Shown here piece after piece: positions 1-10,600 of a DNA stretch of 64,000 nucleotides. Below the pieces are notes generated by a model that was not told the origin of the DNA, made no database searches, and saw only the letters and a list, made by a program, of their open reading frames with translations. The stretch is from Pseudomonas sp. MWU13-2100 (GTDB taxonomy: Bacteria; Pseudomonadota; Gammaproteobacteria; Pseudomonadales; Pseudomonadaceae): NCBI RefSeq assembly GCF_023242365.1, contig NZ_JALLIX010000016.1, positions 1 to 64,000 on the forward strand, given 5' to 3'. The stretch's first letter is position 1; each line of letters begins with the position of its first letter. Position numbers and translations under genes: made by a program.

Positions 1-118
1 CGATCCAGGATCTAGAGTGACTGTTCGATTGCCAGCGATGGCGTCGGTTCAAGCGCTGCGGGGCTCAAGGATTATATTTAAACGCATGCACCTATTTTTC
101 GGGAGCGCTGGATCAAGA
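1..118. other. Left-edge intergenic sequence
   Basis: The first 118 bases lie downstream of the LysR gene stop. I see no coding sequence, clear terminator or repeat in them. Confidence 0.5.
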
Positions 119-1039
119 TTATTCAGGGCCATCAAAAACGGCCTTCTGTTTCAACATGGCCAACAACCTTTCAGCCGCGACTGACAGTTGCCGACCCGCG
201 CGGACCATCAGGTGGGCCTCAGCACTTTCGAATACTTCGCTGCGGGTCCTAAGCGCTACAAGCGTTCCTTCCGCGATCTCATTGGCTACCGCGTGCGAGG
301 ACAGGAAGGTCACCCCGAGGTGGGCTTTTACATAGCTCTTCAGAGTGGCGATTGAGTTGGTGACCAGATTGGATTCGAATTGAATGCGGTCGTGGTATTG
401 CGCCAGCTTAACCAGATTGCTCAAGCCAAAGCCGTTGGACATCAATCCCACCGGGTAGGGGCAAACATCACCCAATGCCAGCGGCTGCTTCTTCTCGGTA
501 AGGGGATGGCCGGGCCAGGTGATGACGCACATCGGCTGTTTGCGCAACATGACCGTACGCACGGCGGGATCGATAGGCGGACGGTATGCCAAGCCGATGT
601 GAGCCTGATCACTTGCCAGCATCCGCACTGTGTCGACGGCGTTGGCGAACTCCAGAGTAACGACCAGCTTGGGGTGCTGCTGGCTGAAGTCCTGGAGCAC
701 CCAGCGGACTAATTCCTCGCGGAAGCCTTCGCCCGCAACAATGTGAATCTCACCTCTCTCCAGACCCTTGAGTTCAGAAATCTGAGTCAGCAGCAAGGCT
801 TCGCTTGATCGCCGCTCACGACAATGGTTGATCACCAGCTTGGCAGCCTCTGTCGGGACGATCCCCCTACCATGGCGCTGTAGGAGTTGCACCCCCAACT
901 CGCTTTCCAATTGATGGATTTGCCGGCTGACAACCGAGGGCTCGATATTCAGACGGTCCGCTGCGCCTCGGATCGAGCCGGTTTCTGCAACCGCTGAAAA
1001 ATAGTGAAGCCGACGTTCATTAAGGCCAATTTTCTGCAA
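119..1039 (-). CDS. LysR family transcriptional regulator
   Basis: A 306-residue LysR-type regulator, the usual family length. The N-terminal winged HTH (about residues 8-65) contains the typical run GAADRLNIEPSVVSRQIHQL, and residues 90-300 form the effector-binding domain. The only start in frame at the family-typical position is TTG at 1039, preceded by an AGGAG ribosome-binding site, so a non-ATG start is chosen. It is divergent from the MFS transporter and M20 amidohydrolase genes with about 160 bp between them, the classic layout of a LysR activator controlling the neighbouring catabolic pair. Regulation of those genes is inferred from position; the inducer is unknown. Confidence 0.88.
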   Translation of the reverse strand: MQKIGLNERRLHYFSAVAETGSIRGAADRLNIEPSVVSRQIHQLESELGVQLLQRHGRGIVPTEAAKLVINHCRERRSSEALLLTQISELKGLERGEIHIVAGEGFREELVRWVLQDFSQQHPKLVVTLEFANAVDTVRMLASDQAHIGLAYRPPIDPAVRTVMLRKQPMCVITWPGHPLTEKKQPLALGDVCPYPVGLMSNGFGLSNLVKLAQYHDRIQFESNLVTNSIATLKSYVKAHLGVTFLSSHAVANEIAEGTLVALRTRSEVFESAEAHLMVRAGRQLSVAAERLLAMLKQKAVFDGPE

Positions 1040-1199
1040 TTTAGGCTCTCCTGTCTGTTGCTTTCAAAGCAACACTTGTCAGCGAATATAGCTATTGTTT
1101 GAAGTTTCTACCCTCCCCATAATCCCTGTCAATTGGGCGATGCCAAGCTCATTCAATCGACACAATAAAAACAAATGCGGAATTTGCGAGGACTTCAAT

Positions 1200-2510
1200 A
1201 TGGCTCAAGCAGCAATACGGATCACATCGATCCCCCTCGATGACCTCGCCCTGCGCAAGATGTATCGCAAAATCAGTTGGCGCCTATTACCCTTCCTGTT
1301 GTTGTGCTATGTCCTCGCCTATTTAGATCGGGTCAATATCAGTTACGCCAAGATTGCGATGCAGCAGGAGTTCGGTCTGACCGATGCCGCTTATGGATTG
1401 GCGGCAGGGATTTTCTTTATCGGTTATGTAATGTTCGAAGTGCCGAGCAATCTCTGGCTGGCACGAATAGGAATACGTAAGACGCTCAGTCGCATCATGT
1501 TGTTGTGGGGAGCGGCTTCAACCTCGATGCTGTTTGTCCATGACAGCTCTACCTTTTATGTCCTGAGGTTTTTTCTAGGGGTGTTTGAAGCTGGATTTGC
1601 TCCGGGCATGATCCTCTATCTAACCTTCTGGTTTTCAGGCAAGCGTCGCGCTCAAGTAATGGCGTGCGTCCTGTTGGCAGGCCCCGTCTCGAACGTCATC
1701 GGTGGACCATTGTCGACCTGGATCATGGGGGCTTTCGCCGACATTCATGGCTTGGCGGGATGGCAGTGGATGTTCATCCTCGAAGGGGCGCCTTGCATTC
1801 TTTTGGGTATAGCTGCGTTCTTCTTTTTGAGTGACTCGCCGGAACAGGCCAAATGGCTGAGCAAAGAAGAAAAACGTTTGCTGGCGAATGATCTGGAACA
1901 GGTGCAGGCGTCAAAACAACACACGTTCGCTGCCGCCTTGAAGGATTGGCGAATTTACTTGATGGCCCTCATTTACTTCTGTCTGATCTGCGGTCTGTAT
2001 ACCGTCAGTTTCTGGTTGCCGAGCATACTGCGAGACGCTGGCGTAACGAATATTTTCGAGATCGGCCTCTATTCAATGATCCCTTACAGCGCCGCCATTG
2101 TCGCGATGCTGATCAATGCCCGGAGTTCCGATCGCCTGGGCGAGCGCCGCTGGCATGGCGCAGTGCCCGCCTTTCTGGGCGCAGTAGGCTTGGTGCTGAC
2201 CGGTTTCAGTTCCGGCAACCTCACGTTGGCGCTGTGCAGTATCACCCTCGCAACGCTATCCACATACGCGGCCTATGCCGTGTTCTGGGCTGGACCCTCT
2301 AGCTACCTCAAAGATACTGCCGCCGCTGGCGGCATAGCCCTGATCAACAGCATCGGTGCCTTTGGTGGGTTTGTTAGTCCATCTATCATCGGCGCCTTGA
2401 AGAACTTCACCGGCTCGTTCGCTGCGGGGATGGCCGTAATGGCCGTCCTTTTAGTGATCGGCGGTCTTTGCACGTTGACGTTGCGTTTACCGGCCCAGGC
2501 TCAACCGTAG
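1200..2510 (+). CDS. MFS transporter, anion:cation symporter type
   Basis: A 436-residue inner-membrane permease with about 12 predicted hydrophobic helices. The motif YLDRVNISYAK after the first helix and the following MFEVPSNLWLARIG are characteristic of the ACS (organic anion:cation symporter) family that imports phthalate, tartrate, hydroxyphenylacetate and similar carboxylates. The frame is open further upstream, but ATG at 1200 is preferred because the family begins shortly before the conserved first-helix region and the upstream residues look non-coding. It is followed 65 bp later by an M20 amidohydrolase, so the likely substrate is an acylated or amide-linked organic acid that the enzyme then cleaves. 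This pairing is an inference. Confidence 0.88.
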   Translation: MAQAAIRITSIPLDDLALRKMYRKISWRLLPFLLLCYVLAYLDRVNISYAKIAMQQEFGLTDAAYGLAAGIFFIGYVMFEVPSNLWLARIGIRKTLSRIMLLWGAASTSMLFVHDSSTFYVLRFFLGVFEAGFAPGMILYLTFWFSGKRRAQVMACVLLAGPVSNVIGGPLSTWIMGAFADIHGLAGWQWMFILEGAPCILLGIAAFFFLSDSPEQAKWLSKEEKRLLANDLEQVQASKQHTFAAALKDWRIYLMALIYFCLICGLYTVSFWLPSILRDAGVTNIFEIGLYSMIPYSAAIVAMLINARSSDRLGERRWHGAVPAFLGAVGLVLTGFSSGNLTLALCSITLATLSTYAAYAVFWAGPSSYLKDTAAAGGIALINSIGAFGGFVSPSIIGALKNFTGSFAAGMAVMAVLLVIGGLCTLTLRLPAQAQP

Positions 2511-2575
2511 GCGCTGGGGATGCGTCCCAATTGGCAGCACTCCTGCACTCCATTATTCACCGCTAGGAACTCACA

Positions 2576-3763
2576 GTGATGAAGACTGAACCTCACTACT
2601 GCAGCGTCGATGATTTACGCCCTCAAGTTGAGGAGCTGACACGTATTCGCCGCCATATTCACCAGCATCCGGAAATGGCCTACGAGGAGTTTCAAACCGC
2701 TAAACTCGTTGCAGAGCGCTTACGGGCCTGGGGGTTTAGCGTAACCGAAGGCGTTGGTGAGACCGGTGTGGTAGGCAGCCTGACGGTAGGCACCGGCAAG
2801 AGCATTGGCATAAGAGCGGACATGGATGCTCTGCCGTTGACCGAGCAGACCGGCTTGCCTTACGCCAGTGTCCATCAGGGAAAAATGCACGCCTGCGGCC
2901 ACGACGGCCATACCGCGATGCTGCTTGGGGCGGCTGAATATCTGGCGCGCACACGAAACTTCCGCGGAACGGTGCACCTCTATTTTCAACCTGCAGAGGA
3001 GAAGGGTTTCGATAGCGGTGCGCAACGCATGGTAAATGATGGTTTGTTCGAACGCTTTCCCTGTGATGCCGTGTTCGGAATGCACAATCACCCCGGCGAG
3101 GCCCCGGGTACCTTCCTATTTAGAAGCGGACCGTTCATGTCGGCCAGCGACAAGGTCGCGATTACCATTCATGGTCTCGGAGGCCATGCGGCTCGCCCGC
3201 ACCTTACGGTGGACCCGGTGGTGGTGGCTTCCGGCATTGTCATGTCGCTGCAGACCATTGTCGCGCGCAATATCAACCCTGTTGAACCTGCTGTGGTAAC
3301 GGTCGGCTTGCTTCAGGCGGGGGTTGCTAACAATGTGATTTCCAGCAGTGCCTACCTTGAGCTGAGCGTCCGCTCGTTCAGCAAGCTGGTACGTAGCCAG
3401 TTGAAAGAGCGCATCGAAGCACTGGTCCATGCCCAGGCAAACAGCTATGGAGCAACGGCCACAATCGACTATATGGCGGGTTACCCGGTGATCGACAACA
3501 ACCGAGCGCAAACCGAATTTGCTCTGCAAGTAGCACGGGAACTGGTGGGTGATGACCATGTGATTGCCCATGCCGATCAGCTCATGTCCAGCGAGGACTT
3601 CGCTTACATGCTTGAGCAGCGGCCAGGTTGTTTTTTACGCTTGGGCAATGGCGTTGGAGAAGATGGTTGTATGGTTCATAATCCGGCCTACGACTTCAAT
3701 GACAAAAACTTGCCTATCGGCGCTGCCTACTGGGCGCGTCTGGTGGAACGGTATCTAAACTAA
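2576..3763 (+). CDS. M20 family amidohydrolase (hippurate hydrolase-like)
   Basis: A 395-residue cytosolic metallopeptidase-fold amidohydrolase of the M20D group (hippurate hydrolase, N-acyl amino acid amidohydrolase, IAA-amino acid hydrolase). Conserved metal and catalytic residues are visible: ADMDALP at 81-87, HACGHDGH at about 105-112 (Cys107 and His109 as expected ligands), the QPAEE pair at about 139-142, and a C-terminal SSEDFAYM. It releases a carboxylic acid from an amide-linked amino acid. The start is GTG at 2576 or ATG at 2579; a TAGGAAC sequence lies about 6 bases upstream. It is probably cotranscribed with the MFS transporter and followed by a likely terminator. Confidence 0.88.
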   Translation: MMKTEPHYCSVDDLRPQVEELTRIRRHIHQHPEMAYEEFQTAKLVAERLRAWGFSVTEGVGETGVVGSLTVGTGKSIGIRADMDALPLTEQTGLPYASVHQGKMHACGHDGHTAMLLGAAEYLARTRNFRGTVHLYFQPAEEKGFDSGAQRMVNDGLFERFPCDAVFGMHNHPGEAPGTFLFRSGPFMSASDKVAITIHGLGGHAARPHLTVDPVVVASGIVMSLQTIVARNINPVEPAVVTVGLLQAGVANNVISSSAYLELSVRSFSKLVRSQLKERIEALVHAQANSYGATATIDYMAGYPVIDNNRAQTEFALQVARELVGDDHVIAHADQLMSSEDFAYMLEQRPGCFLRLGNGVGEDGCMVHNPAYDFNDKNLPIGAAYWARLVERYLN

Positions 3764-3764
3764 C

Positions 3765-4070
3765 TCAAACAACCAGGCCTGCCGTAACGCCGGACTGGCT
3801 TTTTTTGGGCCGAATACCGCGATCACTCTGGCTGGGTTTTTGCTGCCCGAAAGGGATCTCGATACTGATAGGCATTGGTTGATCGGCCTGAGTTCGGGGC
3901 TCCTGTGTCATCGGAACGAAAGCCGGCAACACTGGCGCCTGACGATCACGGTAAGCGGGTATCCACTTTCTAACCAGGTTAGCGTTGATGCCGTGGCGTA
4001 GCGCTACGCTGGCCATCGACACGCCAGGTTGCAAGCATTCCTGGACGACTTGAGCTTTAAAAGGGTTTGG
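3765..4070 (-). pseudogene. IS66-family TnpA (OrfA) remnant
   Basis: Read on the minus strand, the stretch from about 4061 encodes FKAQVVQECLQPG followed by ASVALRHGINANLVRKWIPAYRD, the HTH-containing core of the small IS66-family accessory protein TnpA. The family's N-terminal start and preceding residues are replaced by unrelated sequence, and the C-terminus after a short ISIEIPFGQ stretch is also unrelated. No TnpB, TnpC or terminal inverted repeats are visible. It is therefore a decayed fragment, not an active insertion sequence. The frame remains open into the recC start on the opposite strand, which is coincidental. Confidence 0.75.
3773..3806 (+). terminator. Probable intrinsic terminator after the M20 gene
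   Basis: CCAG (3773-3776) pairs with CTGG (3795-3798), with imperfect inner pairs (CC/GG, GC/GC), and a run of seven T follows at 3800-3806. Position ten bases after the M20 stop fits a rho-independent terminator; the stem has two mismatches. Confidence 0.5.
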
Positions 4071-4152
4071 GATAGGTGTTCCGGCAGGGGGATTGGCCGC
4101 GCCGGAGGTGTTAAAGTCCGGCCTTCGTTTTGAATTCTCCAAGGAAGTCGGC

Positions 4153-7100
4153 ATGCCGGACTCGACCTCACTCAACCCCGCCTTCATGGTGGTGCAGAGC
4201 AACAGCCCCGAGGAACTGCGCAGCCTGGTGATCAACGTGATGCGGCGTTATCCCCTGGCGCCCCTGGAGAACGAAATCGCCCTGGTGCAGAGCAACGGTA
4301 TCGCCCAGTGGCTGAAACTCGCCCTGGCCGAAGACCCGGAAGACGACGACCAGGGTGGCTGCGGCATTGCCGCCGCCATCGATGTGCAACTGCCCGGCAG
4401 CTTTATGTGGCAGCTTTATCGAATGGTCCTGGGCCGCGACGAAATCCCGGCCAAATCCCTGCTCGATAAAGGCCCGCTGACCTGGCGCCTGATGCGTCTG
4501 CTGCCGGAACTGATCGACCAAGCGCACTTCGAGCCGCTGCAGCGCTTCCTCACCCACGACACCGATCTGCGCAAGCGCTACCAATTGGCCGAGCGTCTCG
4601 CCGACCTGTTCGACCAATACCAGGTCTATCGCGCCGACTGGCTGGAAGACTGGGCTGCCGGCCGCCACCAACTGCGCAGCGGCCGCGGCGAGATCAAACC
4701 ACTGCCGCCAGCCAATTGCTGGCAGGCCGAGTTATGGCGTGCGCTGCTGTTGGATGTCGGCGCCTGCGGCATGGCCCAAAGCCGCGCCGGCGTGCACCAG
4801 CGTTTTATCGAACGAATCAACCAGCTTGAAAGCGCACCGCCAGGCTTGCCCCCACGGGTCATCGTCTTCGGCATCTCCTCGCTCCCGGCCCAGGCCCTCG
4901 AAGCCCTCGCCGGACTGGCCCGTTTCAGCCAGGTGCTGCTCTGCGTACATAACCCTTGTCGTCATCACTGGGCCGATATCGTCGCCGACAAGGACTTGCT
5001 GCGTAACCAATACAAACGCCAGGCCCGCAAGGCCGGGATGCCGCTGGCCCTCGACCCGCAAACCCTGCACCAGCACGCGCATCCGCTGCTGGCCGCCTGG
5101 GGCAAGCAGGGCCGCGATTACATCAACCTGCTGGACAGTTACGACGATCCGACCAGCTATCGCGCGGCTTTCCGCGACGGCCGTATCGACCTGTTCAGTG
5201 ACAGCGTGCCGCTGACCCTGCTCAATCAATTGCAGGACGATATCCTCGAACTGCGTCCGCTCAACGAAACCCGCGAACACTGGCCGGCCATCGACCTGGC
5301 GCGGGACCCGTCGATTCGCTTCCATGTCGCCCACAGCGCTCAGCGTGAAGTGGAGATCCTTCACGACCAGTTGCTCGAACGCTTCAGCGCCGAGCCGGAC
5401 CTGCGGCCGCGCGACATCATCGTCATGGTCCCGGACATCGACAGTTACGCCCCGCACATCCGCGCGGTCTTCGGCCAGCTTGAGCGCGGCGACCCGCGCT
5501 TCATCCCCTTCACCCTGGCCGACCAGGGCCAGCGCGGCCGCGACCCCCTGCTGATTGCCGTCGAACACCTGCTCAAGTTGCCCGACAGCCGCTTCCCGGT
5601 CAGCGAGATCCTCGATCTGCTGGACGTCCCGGCCTTGCGCGCGCGCTTCAATGTGCAAGAACGCGACCTGCCCACCCTGCATCGCTGGATCGAGGGTGCC
5701 GGCGTGCGCTGGGGCATGAATGCCGAGCAACGCGCCGGCCTCGGCCTGCCCGATGCGCTGGAGCAGAACAGCTGGCAGTTCGGCTTACGGCGCATGCTGT
5801 TGGGCTACGCGGTCGGCAGTGGCGAGGCTTGCGAAGGCATCGAGCCCTACGACGAGATCGGCGGCCTCGACGCCGCCTTGATCGGCCCGCTGGTGGCGCT
5901 GCTCGACGCCCTGGAAATCGCCCACCAGGAGCTTTCCGAGCCGGCCTTGCCGCAACAATGGGGTGAGCGCCTGCATGCGTTGATCCAGCTGTTTTTCCTC
6001 GCCAGTACCGAACACGACGACTACCTGCTGATCCAGCTCGAGCAACTGCGTGCCGACTGGCTGGAAACCTGCGAAGCGGTGAACCTGCAGGAAATCCTGC
6101 CACTGACCGTGGTGCGCGAAGCCTGGCTGGCCGGTCTCGACCAGGGCCGCCTGTCCCAACGCTTCCTGGCTGGCGCGGTGAACTTCTGCACCCTGATGCC
6201 GATGCGGGCGATCCCGTTCAAGCTGGTCTGCCTGTTGGGCATGAACGACGGTGACTACCCTCGGGCGCAACCGCCACTGGACTTCGACCTGATGAGCAGC
6301 GACTACCGTCCCGGCGACCGCTCACGGCGTGAAGACGACCGCTACCTGCTGCTCGAAGCCCTGCTCTCGGCCAGGCACCAGCTCTATATCAGCTGGGTCG
6401 GTCACAGCATCCGCGACAACAGCGAGCGTCCGGCTTCGGTCCTGATCGGCCAGTTGCGCGACCACCTCGCCGCGGGCTGGCGGTTGCCGGACGCCGACGG
6501 TGAGCATCTGCTGCGGGCCCTGACCCAGGAGCATCCGCTGCAACCCTTCAGCGCCCGCTACTTCCATGACAGTCATGCCGAGTTGTTCAGCTATGCCCGC
6601 GAGTGGCAGCAACTGCACGAGAGCCAAAGTCCGCATGAAACGATTGCGCCGCTCGACCCCTACCGGCAAGAGGAGCCATTGACCCTGGCTCAGCTCCAGG
6701 ACTTTCTGCGCAACCCGGTTCGGCACTTTTTCAGCCAGCGCTTGAAAGTCTTCTTCGAAGCCACACAGGCACCGCTGGCCGATGAAGAACCGTTCGTGCT
6801 CGACGCTCTGCAACGCTACAGCCTCAGCGACAGCCTGCTGCAAGCGGCGCTGCTCCAGCCGGACCACCCCGACGAAGCCCTGCAGCACCAAGCTCGGCGC
6901 TTGCAAGCCAGCGGCCTGCTGCCCATGGCCGGGTTCGGTGAATTGCTGCAACACGAACTGATCGAACCGCTGCCGGACCTGTTGCAACGTTACCGGCAAC
7001 TGCTCAGCCTCTGGCCAACCGCGCTGACCAGTGCCGTGCCCGTCGCCTTCGACGCCGACGGTATCCGGGTGGAGGGCTGGCTGAGCGGCCTGCATCAGCG

Positions 7101-7611
7101 CAGTGATGGCGGCCTGCTCGCGGTGATGACCATCCCCAACAGTATCGGCTCGCTCAAGACGCGCAAATGGCACCGCCTCACGCGGCCCTGGGTCGAGCAC
7201 CTGGTGGCTTGTGCCGGCGAACTGTCGATGACCACCGCCCTGGTGGCCAGCGACGACACGTTGCTGCTGCCGCCGTTCGAACCGCGGCGAGCGGCCGAGA
7301 TTCTCGGCAACCTGCTGCGGGCCTGGCAGTCCGGCATGTGTCGGCCGCTGCCGGTCGCGGTAAAGACCGCCTTTGCCTGGCTCTCCCAATCGGACCCGCT
7401 CAAGGCGCAGGACGCCGCGCGCAAGGCCTATGACGGCGACGGTGTGAACAACGAAGGCGAGCGCCGGGAAAGCGCGGCTCTGGCCCGCCAGTTCGCCGAT
7501 TACAACGCGCTGATCGCCAGCGAGGAATTCGAAGGCTGGTGCGATACGCTCTATCGTCCGTTGCTCGAAGCCCCCTGGCGTTCGCTCGCCGCCGAGGAGG
7601 CGCGCTCATGA
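4153..7611 (+). CDS. recC: Exodeoxyribonuclease V subunit gamma RecC
   Basis: A 1152-residue RecC subunit, normal length for the family. RecC is the non-catalytic scaffold of the RecBCD helicase-nuclease: it splits the duplex, channels strands to RecB and RecD, and reads Chi. The N-terminus (VVQSNSPEELRSLV, then LVQSNGIAQWLKLALAEDP) is the typical helicase-like first domain with a degraded nucleotide site. ATG 4153 is chosen because homology begins there, although the frame is open to 4093. It overlaps recB by 4 bp, showing translational coupling. Order recC-recB-recD without ptrA is usual for Pseudomonas. An IS66 remnant sits immediately upstream. Confidence 0.95.
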   Translation: MPDSTSLNPAFMVVQSNSPEELRSLVINVMRRYPLAPLENEIALVQSNGIAQWLKLALAEDPEDDDQGGCGIAAAIDVQLPGSFMWQLYRMVLGRDEIPAKSLLDKGPLTWRLMRLLPELIDQAHFEPLQRFLTHDTDLRKRYQLAERLADLFDQYQVYRADWLEDWAAGRHQLRSGRGEIKPLPPANCWQAELWRALLLDVGACGMAQSRAGVHQRFIERINQLESAPPGLPPRVIVFGISSLPAQALEALAGLARFSQVLLCVHNPCRHHWADIVADKDLLRNQYKRQARKAGMPLALDPQTLHQHAHPLLAAWGKQGRDYINLLDSYDDPTSYRAAFRDGRIDLFSDSVPLTLLNQLQDDILELRPLNETREHWPAIDLARDPSIRFHVAHSAQREVEILHDQLLERFSAEPDLRPRDIIVMVPDIDSYAPHIRAVFGQLERGDPRFIPFTLADQGQRGRDPLLIAVEHLLKLPDSRFPVSEILDLLDVPALRARFNVQERDLPTLHRWIEGAGVRWGMNAEQRAGLGLPDALEQNSWQFGLRRMLLGYAVGSGEACEGIEPYDEIGGLDAALIGPLVALLDALEIAHQELSEPALPQQWGERLHALIQLFFLASTEHDDYLLIQLEQLRADWLETCEAVNLQEILPLTVVREAWLAGLDQGRLSQRFLAGAVNFCTLMPMRAIPFKLVCLLGMNDGDYPRAQPPLDFDLMSSDYRPGDRSRREDDRYLLLEALLSARHQLYISWVGHSIRDNSERPASVLIGQLRDHLAAGWRLPDADGEHLLRALTQEHPLQPFSARYFHDSHAELFSYAREWQQLHESQSPHETIAPLDPYRQEEPLTLAQLQDFLRNPVRHFFSQRLKVFFEATQAPLADEEPFVLDALQRYSLSDSLLQAALLQPDHPDEALQHQARRLQASGLLPMAGFGELLQHELIEPLPDLLQRYRQLLSLWPTALTSAVPVAFDADGIRVEGWLSGLHQRSDGGLLAVMTIPNSIGSLKTRKWHRLTRPWVEHLVACAGELSMTTALVASDDTLLLPPFEPRRAAEILGNLLRAWQSGMCRPLPVAVKTAFAWLSQSDPLKAQDAARKAYDGDGVNNEGERRESAALARQFADYNALIASEEFEGWCDTLYRPLLEAPWRSLAAEEARS

Positions 7612-10600
7612 CCGAGAGCAAGACACCCCTGGCGCTGGCGTTCCCGCTACGCGGCAGCCAGCTGATCGAAGCCAGTGCCGGCACCGGCAAGACCTTCACC
7701 ATCTCCGCGCTCTACCTGCGCCTGGTCCTTGGCCATGGTGGCGAGGTCGCGGGGTTCGACCGCGAATTACTGCCACCACAAATCCTCGTGGTGACCTTCA
7801 CCGATGCCGCCACCCAGGAACTGCGTGACCGTATCCGCACCCGCCTGGCAGAGGCCGCGCGGTTCTTCCGCGACGAGATAGCGGCCACCGATGGGTTGAT
7901 CGCCCAACTGCGCGACGAATACCCGGCCGAACACTGGCCGGCGTGTGCCAACCGCCTGGACATTGCCGCCCAATGGATGGACGAAGCGGCGGTATCGACG
8001 ATCCATGGCTGGTGCCAGCGCATGCTGCGTGAACATGCCTTCGACAGCGGCAGCCTGTTTACCCAGACCCTGGAAACCGACCACAGCGAACTGCTGGGTG
8101 AAGTGCTGCGCGATTACTGGCGACTGTTCTGCTACAAGATGCACGGCGATGCGCTGAACTGGGTCCGGGCCAACTGGGGCGGGCCGGCGACACTGCTGCC
8201 GCGGGTGCGCGCCCTGTTCGGCAGCGAACGCCGCAACGACAACCCGCAAGAGCCGGCCGAGTTGATCGAGGCCTGCATTCAGGAACGTCGCCAGGCCCTG
8301 GTACAGCTCAAGGCGCCGTGGCGGCAATGGGCCGCCGAACTGCGGGATATCTGCCTGCAAGGCGTGGCGAACAAGACCGTCGACGGCCGCAAGATGCAGG
8401 CGCGTTACTTCGAGCCCTGGTTCGAGAAACTCAGTGCCTGGGCCGAGGACGAGACTCAGGAACAACTGGATATCGGCACCGGCTTCAGCCGGCTGACCGC
8501 CGCGGGCCTGGCCGAAGCCTGGAAGGGCGAGCCGCCGAGCCATCCGGCCCTCGACGCCATGGGCGGCTTGAAAACCAGCCTCGATGCCTTGCCCACGCCG
8601 GACGCCGCCGTGCTCGAGCACGCGGCCCGCTGGGTCGGCGCGCGCTTCGAGGAAGAGAAGCGCCGGCGCGCCGAGATGGGCTTCGACGACATGCTCCTGC
8701 GCCTTGACGCGGCGCTCCAGGCCGACGGCGGCGAGCGCCTGGCGAGCCTGATCCGCGAGCAATTCCCGGTGGCGCTGATCGACGAATTCCAGGACACCGA
8801 TCCGGTGCAGTACCGGATTTTCGAAAGTATCTACCGTATCGAGGACAACAACCCCGAGTGCGGCCTGTTTCTGATCGGCGACCCGAAGCAGGCGATCTAC
8901 GCCTTCCGAGGCGCCGATATCTATACCTACCTGCGGGCGCGCCAGGCTACCCATGGTCGCCTGCATACACTGGGCACCAACTTCCGCTCCAGCCAGGCGA
9001 TGGTCACCGCGGTCAACCATGTCTTCGAACGCGCCGAGCAGCGCGAGCAAGGGCGCGGTGCGTTCCTGTTTCGCGAGGGCGATGAGAACCCGGTGCCATT
9101 TCTGCCGGTGGCGGCCCAGGGGCGCAAGGAGGTCTTGCAGATCGACGGCCAGCCGGTGGCGGCGCTCAACCTCTGGCAATTGGCAAGCGAGCAGCCGGTG
9201 TCCGGCGCGCTGTATCGCCAGCAGTTGGCCGCGGCCTGCGCCACTCGTATTGTCGAGTTGCTCAATGGCGGCCAACAGCAGCGTATCGGTTTCGTCCGCG
9301 ACGGCGCGCTCAACGGCGTGCTGCCTTCCGATATCGCAATCCTGGTGCGTGACGGCAAGGAGGCCCAGGCGGTCCGTGGCGAGCTGGCGAGTCGCGGCGT
9401 GCGCAGCGTTTATCTCTCGGACAAGGATTCGGTGTTCGCCGCCCAGGAGGCCCATGACCTGCTGGCCTGGCTCAAGGCCTGCGCCGAGCCGGATGTCGAG
9501 CGTCCTCTACGGGCGGCCCTGGCCTGCATCACCCTGAACCTGTCGCTGGCTGAACTGGAGCGCCTGAACCAGGACGAGCTGGCCTGGGAGCAGCGGGTCA
9601 TGCAGTTCCGCCGCTATCGCGAGATCTGGCGCAAACAAGGCGTACTGCCGATGCTGCGGCGGCTGATCCATGACTTCCAGCTGCCCCGGGCGCTGATGAC
9701 CCGCAGCGACGGCGAGCGGGTGCTGACCAACTTGCTGCACCTGTCCGAACTGCTGCAACAGGCGGCCGCCGAACTCGACGGCGAACAGGCGTTGATCCGC
9801 CATCTCGGCGAGCACCTGGCGTCCTCCGGCCAGGCGGGTGAAGAACAGATCCTGCGCCTGGAAAGCGACGAGCAACTGGTCAAGGTGGTGACCATCCACA
9901 AATCCAAGGGGCTGGAATACCCCCTGGTGTTCCTGCCTTTCATCTGCTCGGTCAAGCCGGTGGACGGCAGTCGCCTGCCGCTGCATTACCACGATGCCGA
10001 GCGTAAGGCCCAGGTCAGCCTGAAACCCACCGCCGAACTGATCGTCCAGGCCGACGCCGAGCGCCTGGCCGAAGACCTGCGCCTGCTCTACGTCGCCCTG
10101 ACCCGGGCCCGACATGCCTGCTGGCTGGGGGTGGCCGACCTCAAGCGGGGCAACCATAACGCTTCGGTGCTGCACCTGTCCGCGCTCGGTTATCTGCTCG
10201 GTGGTGGTGCTGTATTGGGCGAGTCCCCGGGCCTTGAACGCTGGTTGTCGGACCTGCGGGAAGGTTGCCCGGCACTGGCCTGCGAAGTGCTGCCAGCGGC
10301 CACCGCCGAAGCTTTCCAAGCGCCCCGCAACGAAGCTGTCCTGCTCGCCCCGCGCCTGCCCAAGCGCAGTGCCTCCGAGTATTGGTGGATCGCCTCCTAC
10401 AGTGCCTTGCGCATTGGTGAGGTACAGAGCGCTGACACTGACGAGGCGCCGGAAAGCCCTCAGGCGCAAAAACTCTTTGACGACGAACGCCTCGATCCGT
10501 CCGCGCCTCGTGATCCGGTGCCGAGCGGCACTGACATTCACCGCTTCCCCCGTGGTCCGAACCCCGGCACCTTTCTCCACGGTCTGCTCGAATGGGCCGG

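Noticed and set aside
7767..9455. A minus-strand frame of 562 codons inside recB
   Set aside because: Shadow of recB coding sequence; recB motifs are intact in the other frame.
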